Shown here piece by piece: positions 7,454-18,855 of a stretch of 24,518 nucleotides of DNA. Position numbers and translations under genes: made by a program. The stretch is from Candidatus Bipolaricaulota bacterium (GTDB taxonomy: Bacteria > Bipolaricaulota > Bipolaricaulia > RBG-16-55-9): positions 1 through 24,518 of the forward strand of contig JALUUA010000308.1 in assembly GCA_027021605.1 (NCBI GenBank), given 5' to 3'. Numbering within the stretch: position 1 is the stretch's first letter; every line of letters starts with the position of its first letter. The notes under the pieces were generated by a model. It worked only from the letters and a program-made list of their open reading frames with translations, was not told the DNA's origin and made no database searches.

Positions 7454-7464
7454 CGTCTCCTACC

Positions 7465-9567
7465 TCACTTCCCCTTCCCCTCCAGCACGGACTCCTTGAT
7501 GTGCTCGGGCACCACGTCGTAGTGGGAGAACTTGAACTGGTACGTGGCGCGCCCCTGCGAGAGGGAGCGCAAGACCGTGGCGTACCCGAACGTCTCCGCC
7601 AGCGGGATCACGACGCGAATCACCTGGGTGTTGCCCTGGACGTCGAAGCCGCGGATCTCGGCGCGGCGCTTGTGGAGGTCGCTCACGATCTCGCCCACGT
7701 AGTCCGTGGGGGTGATGATCTCGCCCTCCATGATGGGCTCGAGGAGCTCGGCCCGCGCGCGCTGGAACGCCTGCTTTAAGGCCCGGGCTGCTGCCGTCTT
7801 GAAGGCAATTTCGGAGGAGTCCACGGGGTGGTAGCTCCCGAAGTGGAGCGTGGCCTTGATGTCGGTGACGGGGAAGCCCGCCAACGGCCCGCTCCCCATG
7901 GCCTCCTCGATGCCCGCCTTGACCGCGGGGATGAACTCCCGCGGGATGACCCCGCCCTTGGTGGCGTCCACGAACTCGAAGCCGCCCCCCCGGGGCAGGG
8001 GCTCGAACTTGATGCAGACGTGGGCGTACTGCCCGCGGCCTCCCGTTTGTTTCACGAATTTCTCCTCGACGTCCACGGGCTCGGCCAGCGTCTCCTTGTA
8101 GGCCACCTGCGGGCGGCCCAGGTTGGCCTGGACCTTGAACTCCCGCAGCAGGCGGTCGAACAAAATCTCAAGGTGGAGCTCGCCCATCCCGCCGATGATC
8201 GTCTGGTTCGTCTCAGAATCCACCTTGACGGTGAAGGTGGGGTCCTCCTGGGCGAGCTTGAGGAGCGACTCGGTGAGCTTCTCCTCCTCGGAGTCGGACT
8301 TGGGCTCGACGGCCGCGAAGATCACGGGCTCGGGGAACTCGATCTTCTCCAGCAGGATGGGGTGGTTCGGGTCGCAGAGGGTATCCCCCGTGGTGACGTC
8401 CTTGGGGCCCACGAGCGCCCCGATGGCACCCGCCTCGAGGGCGGGCACCTCCTGGCGCTTGTTCGCGTGCATCTGGAAGATGCGTGCCACGCGCTCCTTC
8501 TTGCCCGTGGAGGCGTTCAGAACGTACGTCCCGGGCTCGAGGCGCCCGGAGTAGACCCGCACGTACGTGAGCTTGCCCGTGTACTCGTCGACGGCGATCT
8601 TGAAGGCCAGCGCGGCCATCGGCTCCTCGGGCGAGGGCCGTCGGACGATCTCCTTCTCCTCGTCGCCGGGCGCGGTGCCGCGGATCTCGCCGCGGTCCAG
8701 CGGCGAGGGGAGGAAGTTCACCACGGCGTCGAGCAGGGGCTGCACCCCGATGTTCTTAAGAGAGGAGCCGCCCAAGACGGGCACGACGCCCTGGGTGAGG
8801 GTCGCCCGGCGGATGGCGGCGTGAATCTCCTCCAGGGGGATCTCCTCGTCGGCGAGGTACTTCTCCATGATCGCGTCGTCGACCTCGGCGAGGGTCTCCA
8901 GGAGGTGATGCCGCATCTCCTCGGCCGTCTCCCGCATCTCCTCGGGGATGTCTTTATACTCGTACTTGACCCCCTGGGTGGCGGGGTCCCAGACGATGAG
9001 CTTCTGCCGGAGGAGGTCGATCATCGCCAGGCCCTCCTCCCCCTCGCGGTAGGGGATCTGGAGGGGCAGGGGGGTGGTGCCCAAGCGCTCGGCCATCTGC
9101 TCCACGGTCTTCGTGTACTGGGAGCCGGGCCGGTCGAGTTTGTTGATATAGGCCACCCGGGGGACGCCGTACTTGTCCGCCTGGCGCCAGACCTTCTCCG
9201 TCTGGGATTCGACCATGTCGACGCCGGAGAAGATCACGACCGCGCCGTCGAGCACGCGCAAGGAGCGCTCCACCTCGGCGGTGAAGTCGACGTGGCCCGG
9301 GGTGTCGATGATGTTGATGATGTGCCCCTTCCACTCGCAGAGGGTGGCCGCCGAGGTGATGGTGATGCCCCGCTCGCGCTCCTGGGGCATCCAATCCATC
9401 TCGGTATCGCCCTCGTCGATGTCGCCGGGCTTGTGGATCCTCCCGGTGTAGAAGAGGATCCGCTCCGTGGTCGTCGTCTTCCCGGCGTCGATGTGGGCGA
9501 TGATCCCGATGTTCCTCAGCTTCTCGATGCTCTTGGTCTTCTTGCTCGTGCTCGTTGCAACAGCCAT
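7465..9567 (-). CDS. fusA: Elongation factor G
   Basis: EF-G is the GTPase that translocates tRNA and mRNA and, with RRF, recycles ribosomes. At 700 aa it has normal length. The G domain shows G1 AHIDAGKTT (residues 24-32), the switch region RGITITSAAT, G3 DTPGH (88-92) and G4 NKLD (142-145). Domain II (LAFKIAVDEYTGKLTYVRVYSG), domain III (LLKLAQEDPTF, GMGELHLEIL), domain IV (GGRGQYAHV, GVIPREFIPAVKAG) and domain V (RRAEIRGFDVQGN) follow in order. It lies 42 bases after rpsG and 11 bases before rpsJ. Confidence 0.98.
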   Translation of the reverse strand: MAVATSTSKKTKSIEKLRNIGIIAHIDAGKTTTTERILFYTGRIHKPGDIDEGDTEMDWMPQERERGITITSAATLCEWKGHIINIIDTPGHVDFTAEVERSLRVLDGAVVIFSGVDMVESQTEKVWRQADKYGVPRVAYINKLDRPGSQYTKTVEQMAERLGTTPLPLQIPYREGEEGLAMIDLLRQKLIVWDPATQGVKYEYKDIPEEMRETAEEMRHHLLETLAEVDDAIMEKYLADEEIPLEEIHAAIRRATLTQGVVPVLGGSSLKNIGVQPLLDAVVNFLPSPLDRGEIRGTAPGDEEKEIVRRPSPEEPMAALAFKIAVDEYTGKLTYVRVYSGRLEPGTYVLNASTGKKERVARIFQMHANKRQEVPALEAGAIGALVGPKDVTTGDTLCDPNHPILLEKIEFPEPVIFAAVEPKSDSEEEKLTESLLKLAQEDPTFTVKVDSETNQTIIGGMGELHLEILFDRLLREFKVQANLGRPQVAYKETLAEPVDVEEKFVKQTGGRGQYAHVCIKFEPLPRGGGFEFVDATKGGVIPREFIPAVKAGIEEAMGSGPLAGFPVTDIKATLHFGSYHPVDSSEIAFKTAAARALKQAFQRARAELLEPIMEGEIITPTDYVGEIVSDLHKRRAEIRGFDVQGNTQVIRVVIPLAETFGYATVLRSLSQGRATYQFKFSHYDVVPEHIKESVLEGKGK

Positions 9568-9609
9568 CTCTCTCGATCTCCTGGGGAGAATCTCCTCAAA
9601 GCTTAGGGA

Positions 9610-10119
9610 TTACCAGCGGTAGTGGGCGAACGGCCGGTTGGCCTCCGCCATGCGGTGGGACTCGAGCTTCTTCTCGTAGGCGCGGCCCTGGCCCTGGGCG
9701 GCGTCCAGGAGTTCCCCGGCCAGGCGCTCGATCATGGTGCGCTCCCCCCGCTCGCGGGCGGCGTTGACGATCCAGCGCAGCGCCAGGGTCTTCTGCCGGT
9801 CCTCCGGGACGTCGTAGGGGACTTGGTACGCCGCGCCGCCCACCCGGCGCGAGCGGGTCTCCAGCTTCGGCATCACGTTGCTGACGGCCTTGTAGAAGAC
9901 TTCCAGGGGGTCCTGGCCCGTGCGCTCCTCGATGAGGTCGAAGGCCCCATACACGATCCGCCGGGCCAGGGACTTCTTGCCGTCGCGCATCACGTAGTTG
10001 ATGAGCTTGGAGACCAGCTTGCTGCCGTAGCGCAAATCGGGGTAGAGGAACGGGGGCTTGTCCTTCCCCGTTCGGTACCCCGGCAGCTTGCTCTCCAACT
10101 GCTTGTTCAGTACCGCCAT
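9610..10119 (-). CDS. rpsG: 30S ribosomal protein S7 (uS7)
   Basis: S7 nucleates assembly of the 16S 3' domain and lies near the E site; it represses the str operon in enterobacteria. Characteristic runs are LINYVMRDGKKSLARRIVYGA, RSRRVGGAAYQVPYDVPEDR, LALRWIVNAARERGE and the end HRMAEANRPFAHYRW. The ATG at 10119 gives 169 aa; a GTG at 10131 would add four residues and is closer to a GAGAGG site. The N-terminus is about ten residues longer than and unlike the common PRRG... start. It begins about 25 bases after the rpsL stop. Confidence 0.96.
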   Translation of the reverse strand: MAVLNKQLESKLPGYRTGKDKPPFLYPDLRYGSKLVSKLINYVMRDGKKSLARRIVYGAFDLIEERTGQDPLEVFYKAVSNVMPKLETRSRRVGGAAYQVPYDVPEDRQKTLALRWIVNAARERGERTMIERLAGELLDAAQGQGRAYEKKLESHRMAEANRPFAHYRW

Positions 10120-10144
10120 GGTTCCGTTCACGCCCTCTCAGCCG

Positions 10145-10519
10145 CTAGGAGGACGGGCGCTTGGTGCCGTACTTGGAGCGCCCCTGGCGCCGACCCTCGA
10201 CGCCCGCGGCGTCCAGGGCGCCGCGGACGATGTGATAGCGCACCCCCGGCAGGTCGGGGACACGCCCGCCGCGGACGAGCACCACGGAGTGCTCCTGGAG
10301 GTTGTGTCCCTCGCCCGGGATGTAGGCCGTCACATACTTCCCGTTGCTGAGGCGCACACGGGCGACCTTCCGCAGCGCGGAGTTCGGCTTCTTGGGGGTG
10401 CGGGTGAAGACCCGCACGCAGACCCCCCTCCGCTGCGGACAATTATCCAGCGCGGGCGACTTGCTCTTGTACTCCTTCGTCTTGCGCCCGTGGCGCACCA
10501 ATTGGTTGATCGTCGGCAT
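10145..10519 (-). CDS. rpsL: 30S ribosomal protein S12 (uS12), Pro at position 88
   Basis: S12 lies at the decoding centre and governs accuracy and streptomycin response. The 124-aa protein starts MPTINQLVRHGRKTKEYKS with an excellent AGGAGGAAGGG site. TPKKPNSALRKV (Lys43 and Lys44 present) and GEGHNLQEHSVVLVRGGRV are conserved. In the second decoding loop the normal GGRVKDLPGVRYH reads GGRVPDLPGVRYH, i.e. Pro replaces Lys88, while Asp89 (the RimO methylthiolation site in E. coli) is kept. Numbering matches E. coli with Met as 1. It is the first gene of the ribosomal unit, downstream of a consensus promoter. Confidence 0.97.
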   Translation of the reverse strand: MPTINQLVRHGRKTKEYKSKSPALDNCPQRRGVCVRVFTRTPKKPNSALRKVARVRLSNGKYVTAYIPGEGHNLQEHSVVLVRGGRVPDLPGVRYHIVRGALDAAGVEGRRQGRSKYGTKRPSS

Positions 10520-10541
10520 AAAATCCCTTCCTCCTGCGATT

Positions 10542-10592
10542 GCACGCGCATCTTCCGACGCGAAACACACGCAATAGAGGGAAGATACGTGC
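10542..10592 (-). promoter_or_regulatory. Leader hairpin upstream of rpsL
   Basis: In the transcribed sense, GCACG, T, ATCTTCC pairs with GGAAGAT, GCG, CGTGC, giving a 7-bp and a 5-bp stem with a small internal loop and a 23-base apical part. The apical part itself can pair GCG with CGC. It sits between the predicted start of transcription (~10597) and the rpsL ribosome-binding site, whose AGGAGG begins about 9 bases after the stem. This position is suited to translational feedback by a ribosomal protein, or to mRNA protection. The pairing is seen; the function is inferred. Confidence 0.6.
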
Positions 10593-10603
10593 TGGTGCGG
10601 GGT

Positions 10604-10632
10604 ATTATACGGGACGCCTAGCCCCGTGTCAA
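10604..10632 (-). promoter_or_regulatory. Consensus sigma-70 promoter for the rpsL (str-S10-spc) unit
   Basis: On the minus strand TTGACA (10632-10627), a 17-base spacer and TATAAT (10609-10604) form a perfect housekeeping promoter. Transcription would start near 10597, leaving a leader of about 78 bases before rpsL. The -35 element lies inside the last codons of the hicA-like gene and the spacer spans its stop codon, so the promoter overlaps the toxin gene. Confidence 0.88.
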
Positions 10633-10893
10633 CCTTTCGGCATCTGCCCTAGGGTGCCGCTTCTTTTTCCTCAAAACCTCCCGAAATGTGGGCTCATCGA
10701 TCCCCGCTTGGCGCAACATCTCGTAAAAGAGCCAAGTGGGAATGTCCTCGCAGTGTTTATGGCTCACACGCACCTGCAAGACGGTCCCATCGGGGAGGAC
10801 CTTTCGCCATGTCTCATGTTTGCGGCCCCGAACTTGGGTAAAGCCCAGTCGGCGTAGCACCCGACGAAACTCATCGAAACTGTAGGGTGCCAT
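10618..10893 (-). CDS. hicA: HicA-like mRNA interferase toxin
   Basis: The 91-aa product resembles HicA toxins, small double-stranded-RNA-binding-fold ribonucleases that cleave mRNA. The family layout is visible: an N-terminal helix (FDEFRRVLRRLGF), then the strand with the catalytic-type histidine (VRGRKHETWR, His26; the usual motif is GSHH), PDGTVLQVRVSHKH for the next strands, then a C-terminal helix (YEMLRQAGIDEPTFREVL) typical of HicA. The tail is very basic. ATG at 10893 overlaps the hicB-like gene by 23 bases; an in-frame ATG at 10902 is also possible. HicA identity is from pattern recognition, and activity is unproven. Confidence 0.75.
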   Translation of the reverse strand: MAPYSFDEFRRVLRRLGFTQVRGRKHETWRKVLPDGTVLQVRVSHKHCEDIPTWLFYEMLRQAGIDEPTFREVLRKKKRHPRADAERLTRG

Positions 10894-11212
10894 AGCGAAC
10901 ATCGAGCAGGGCCTTAAGATCCCACTCGTCCTGGGCCTGTAGGATGGCCTGCACATAGGGCCAGTGATGGCCGCGGTTTGGGCTCTTTCGATAGAGCTCA
11001 AGCTCGGCTTCGTAGCCTTCGGCGTAGTCCCGCATGGCTTCGAGAAGGTCCTCGAGGGCCTCCTGCTCGGTGGGCAACTCGGTGACCAAGTCGAGCTCGG
11101 GACAGAAAGCACAGACCATGTCCTCCTCGGCGTCGTACGCCAAGATCACGGTCAACCGGGGTCCCTGTAGGGCCAGCGTAGGCCGCTTCTCCTCGCCGAT
11201 TCGCTCTTCCAT
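10871..11212 (-). CDS. hicB: HicB-like antitoxin
   Basis: The 113-aa protein precedes and overlaps the HicA-like gene, as expected for an antitoxin. The HicB partial-RNase-H-like fold is suggested by LTVILAYDAEEDMVCAFCPE followed by TELPTEQEALEDLLEAMRDY, which matches the family pattern of a strand pair then T-x-x-E-A-L-x-x-L-x-E-A helix. The C-terminal ~45 residues (HHWPYVQAILQAQDEWDL...) show no obvious ribbon-helix-helix or helix-turn-helix, so DNA-binding autoregulation is doubtful. The start ATG at 11212 has GGGTGGAA upstream. It lies 43 bases after rpoC, within reach of read-through. Confidence 0.7.
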   Translation of the reverse strand: MEERIGEEKRPTLALQGPRLTVILAYDAEEDMVCAFCPELDLVTELPTEQEALEDLLEAMRDYAEGYEAELELYRKSPNRGHHWPYVQAILQAQDEWDLKALLDVRYGTLQFR

Positions 11213-11255
11213 TTCCACCCGTCTGGTACGGCGGCTAAGAGCCGGGGAGCGGGCG

Positions 11256-16439
<5,184 letters not shown>

Positions 16440-16757
16440 CAGCGCTCACCCCTTGTATTTCTTCCCATCCCTCTTCTCTCTATCTTTCTACCTTTTCGCT
16501 TCTCTATCTCTTTCTTCCTTCGGCTCTTGTTTCGGCTGTCTCAGCGCTTACCCCCGACCGGGAACGTCCATCCCCCTTCCTGGGGGTTGATTCCGGAACC
16601 GCCTGAGGTCCTCGCATCGCTTGACAATCTCGGGAAGACCGGCTATAGTTTTTCCGAACGTCTTCTTGCCGAGTTGAGAAAGCAAAGGGCACCGCAAGCG
16701 CAGGGACGCCGGGATCGTTGGATCGCGTTCGGGCCTTGCATGGTCCGGTAGCCCATT
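16440..16757 (-). other. Long rpoC leader: structured part and purine tract
   Basis: No convincing gene lies between rpoC and pcrA. From the predicted start near 16751, the leader runs about 310 bases. Its middle holds CCCCC-AGGAA-GGGGG, where the C-run can pair with the adjacent GGGGG or with a later GGGGGT, enclosed by CTCAGGCG and CGCTGAG. The last ~85 bases before rpoC (about 16447-16535) are almost all purines, with repeated GATAGAGA, ending in the AAGGGGTGAG ribosome-binding site. Short frames here have no clear start signals. A cis-regulatory RNA is possible, but I recognise no known class. Confidence 0.5.
16621..16649 (+). promoter_or_regulatory. Sigma-70-like promoter antisense to the rpoC leader
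   Basis: TTGACA (16621-16626), 17 bases and TATAGT (16644-16649) match the housekeeping consensus at 11 of 12 positions on the plus strand. No gene on the plus strand follows. A transcript would be antisense to the first ~100 bases of the rpoC leader and to the end of pcrA. It may be a chance match, or it may drive an antisense RNA. Confidence 0.45.
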
Positions 16758-16785
16758 AGTATAGCAGAATTTTCTCCGGATGCAA
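16758..16785 (-). promoter_or_regulatory. Predicted rpoC promoter (extended -10)
   Basis: On the minus strand TTGCAT (16785-16780), a 16-base spacer and TATACT (16763-16758), with TGC just before the -10 hexamer, fit an extended -10 promoter. It lies about 40 bases past the pcrA stop and about 320 bases before the rpoC start. It would explain rpoC expression without an upstream rpoB. Confidence 0.7.
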
Positions 16786-16814
16786 CCCCTTCTCACGAAG
16801 CCCCCCATTTTCCC

Positions 16815-16834
16815 GTGGGCCGAAGCTAGCCCAC
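16815..16834 (-). other. Short inverted repeat across the pcrA stop codon
   Basis: GTGGGC (16815-16820) and GCCCAC (16829-16834) flank eight bases that include the pcrA stop codon. On the minus strand it is followed by GGGAAAATGGGG, not by a U-tract. It is a weak candidate for a transcript-end structure. Confidence 0.35.
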
Positions 16835-18805
16835 CCCGGCGACGGCGACCAAGTCCTCCTCGGGAAGCTCCGCCAGGAAGCGCGACGGGCCGTTGAGCAG
16901 CAGATTCCCGTAGAGGGTGCGCTGGTGGGCCAGCGAGAGGTACAGGCGCTTGCGGGCGCGCGTCATCCCCACGTAGAAGAGCCGCCGCTCCTCCTCGAGC
17001 ATCCCCTCCGCCAGGGAGCGCCCGTGGGGCAGGAGGTTCTCCTCCACCCCGACGATGAACACCACGTCGAACTCCAACCCCTTGGAGGCGTGCAGGGTCA
17101 TCAAGGCCACCCGCCCCCCCTCGCCCGTGTACTGATCCGCGTCGGAGAGGAGGGCCACCTGCTCGAGGAAGCCCGTCAAGCCCGCTCCCGCGCCCTCCTC
17201 CCGCTCATACGCCCGAAGAAGCCCGATCAGCTCGCGGACGTTGCCCAGGCGCTCGTCGCGGTTGGGGTCGGCCTGAAGCTCCCGGAGGTAGCCGCTCCGC
17301 TCCAGCACCCGCTCCCCCAGGTCCCCCAGGGGGAGGGTTCGGGCCTCCTCGCGCAGCTGCTCGATCAGCTCGACGAAGCCCCGTAAGGCCCGGGCCGCCT
17401 TGGGGCGGAGCACCCCCGCGGGGTCCTGCGCGGCGCGCTTCATGGCCTCCCACAGCGAAATCCCCTCGCGGGCCGCCAGCCCCTGCAGCTCCCGTAGACT
17501 CGCCTCCCCCACCCCGCGCCGCGGGCGGGAGAGGGCCCGGAGCAGACTGATCTCGTCGTGCGGGTTGGCCAACAGCTTGAGATACGCCAGCACGTCCTTG
17601 ACCTCGCGGCGCTCGTAGAAGCGCAGGCCCCGGACGACCTCGTAGGGGATGCCCGCGTAGAGGAGCGCCTCCTCCACGACGCGCGAGAGCGTGTTGATGC
17701 GATACAGAACCGCGATCCGGGAGGGGTCTATCCCCTCCTCGTCCCGGAGGCGGGCGATCTCGCGGGCGATCGCTTGGGCTTCCTCCAGCTCGTCGCGGGC
17801 CACCAGCACCCGGATGGGCTCGCCCGTCCCCTCGATCAAAAACTCCTTTTCCCGGACCCGCTGGGTGTTGTGGGCGATCAACCTCTGGGCGGCCTTGAAG
17901 ATGCGATCCCCGTGGGGCCAGCGGTAGTGCCGCTTGAGCGCGATCACCCGGGCGTTGGGGAAGTCCTCGCGGAACTTCAAAATATACGAGGGGTCGGAGC
18001 CGCGCCAGCTGAAGATCGCCTGGTCCTCGTCGCCCACCACGGCGACGCTCCTTGCCCCCTGCGCCAGGGCCTTGGCGAAGACGTACTGCGCGTGGTTGAT
18101 GTCTTGATATTCGTCGATGAGAATGTATTGAAACCGCTCGCGATAGCGCTCCAGGATCGCGGGCTCCCGGCGGAAGAGTTCCACGGTCAAGCGCAACAGG
18201 TCCCCGAAGTCCACGGCGTTGCTCGCCTCCAAGAGGGCCTGGTAGCGCCGGTACACCCGCGAGGCGATCTCCAAGAGGTAGGCGTCGAGCCGTCCGGCGT
18301 AGCGCCCGGGGAACTCACCCGGGCCGACCAGCTCGTCCTTGGCGCGGCTAATGAGGGAAACCAAGAGGCCGGGGTTCGCCTCGTCCGCTGAGATGTCGAG
18401 CTCCTTCATCACGCGCGCGATCGCGTCCCGCTGGTCCCCCTCGTCGAAGATCGTAAAGCCGGGGGTGTACTTGGGGGAGAGCCGGGAGATGTGGGAGCGG
18501 AGGATGCGGGCGCAGGCGGCGTGGAAGGTGTGCAGCCACAGGTCCCCCAGGGGCGCTTGGGCGCCCAGGAGGGCCTCCACGCGGGAGCGCATCTCCTCGG
18601 CGGCCTTGTTCGTGAACGTGACCCCCAAGAGGGCCCGTGGGGGCACGCCCTGCTCTAACAAATAGGCGATCTTGTGGGTGATCACCCGGGTCTTGCCGCT
18701 GCCGGGGCCCGCCAAGATCAGGAGGGGACCGTCGTTGTAGAGGACGGCCTCGCGCTGCTCCGGGTTCAGCCCGTCGAGGACCCTCGAGGACGAGATGCGC
18801 TCCAT
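16826..18805 (-). CDS. pcrA: UvrD/PcrA/Rep-family ATP-dependent DNA helicase
   Basis: This is a superfamily 1A 3'-5' helicase of repair and replication restart. With the ATG at 18805 it is 659 aa. Motifs in order: Q-motif LNPEQREAV, Walker A GPGSGKT (33-39), TFTNKAAEEMRSR (Ia), DEYQDINHAQY (II), VGDEDQAIFSWRGS (III), TLHASKGLEFDVVF (V) and EERRLFYVGMTRARKRLYL (VI). Motif IV reads HYRW instead of the usual NYRS. Its C-terminus is shorter than the ~720-750 aa typical of PcrA and lacks an evident tail for RNA polymerase binding. A TTG at 18826 would add seven residues; neither start has a strong ribosome-binding site. Whether it is PcrA or another UvrD-like paralogue is uncertain. Confidence 0.9.
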   Translation of the reverse strand: MERISSSRVLDGLNPEQREAVLYNDGPLLILAGPGSGKTRVITHKIAYLLEQGVPPRALLGVTFTNKAAEEMRSRVEALLGAQAPLGDLWLHTFHAACARILRSHISRLSPKYTPGFTIFDEGDQRDAIARVMKELDISADEANPGLLVSLISRAKDELVGPGEFPGRYAGRLDAYLLEIASRVYRRYQALLEASNAVDFGDLLRLTVELFRREPAILERYRERFQYILIDEYQDINHAQYVFAKALAQGARSVAVVGDEDQAIFSWRGSDPSYILKFREDFPNARVIALKRHYRWPHGDRIFKAAQRLIAHNTQRVREKEFLIEGTGEPIRVLVARDELEEAQAIAREIARLRDEEGIDPSRIAVLYRINTLSRVVEEALLYAGIPYEVVRGLRFYERREVKDVLAYLKLLANPHDEISLLRALSRPRRGVGEASLRELQGLAAREGISLWEAMKRAAQDPAGVLRPKAARALRGFVELIEQLREEARTLPLGDLGERVLERSGYLRELQADPNRDERLGNVRELIGLLRAYEREEGAGAGLTGFLEQVALLSDADQYTGEGGRVALMTLHASKGLEFDVVFIVGVEENLLPHGRSLAEGMLEEERRLFYVGMTRARKRLYLSLAHQRTLYGNLLLNGPSRFLAELPEEDLVAVAGVG

Positions 18806-18832
18806 GAGGACGGAAGTGTACTCCAAGGCGGG

Positions 18833-18849
18833 GCGGGCGGCCAGCCCGC
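18833..18849 (-). other. GC-only hairpin between the ThiI-like gene and pcrA
   Basis: GCGGGC, five bases, GCCCGC form a perfect 6-bp stem 6 bases after the ThiI-like stop codon. There is no U-tract after it on the minus strand. It could weaken read-through into pcrA or simply reflect high GC. Confidence 0.35.
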
Positions 18850-18855
18850 TTACAA

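Noticed and set aside
7828..9606. 592-residue open frame on the plus strand opposite fusA
   Set aside because: Composition (His, Leu, Gly, Asp rich) is that of an antisense shadow of a conserved gene; no motif supports it.
16570..16590. CCCCC-loop-GGGGG hairpin as an intrinsic terminator of the antisense or sense transcript
   Set aside because: No U-tract on either strand; better treated as part of the leader structure.
16548..16808. Small frames in the rpoC leader as leader peptides
   Set aside because: No ribosome-binding site, they extend across the predicted transcription start or have no conserved feature, and composition is not clearly coding.
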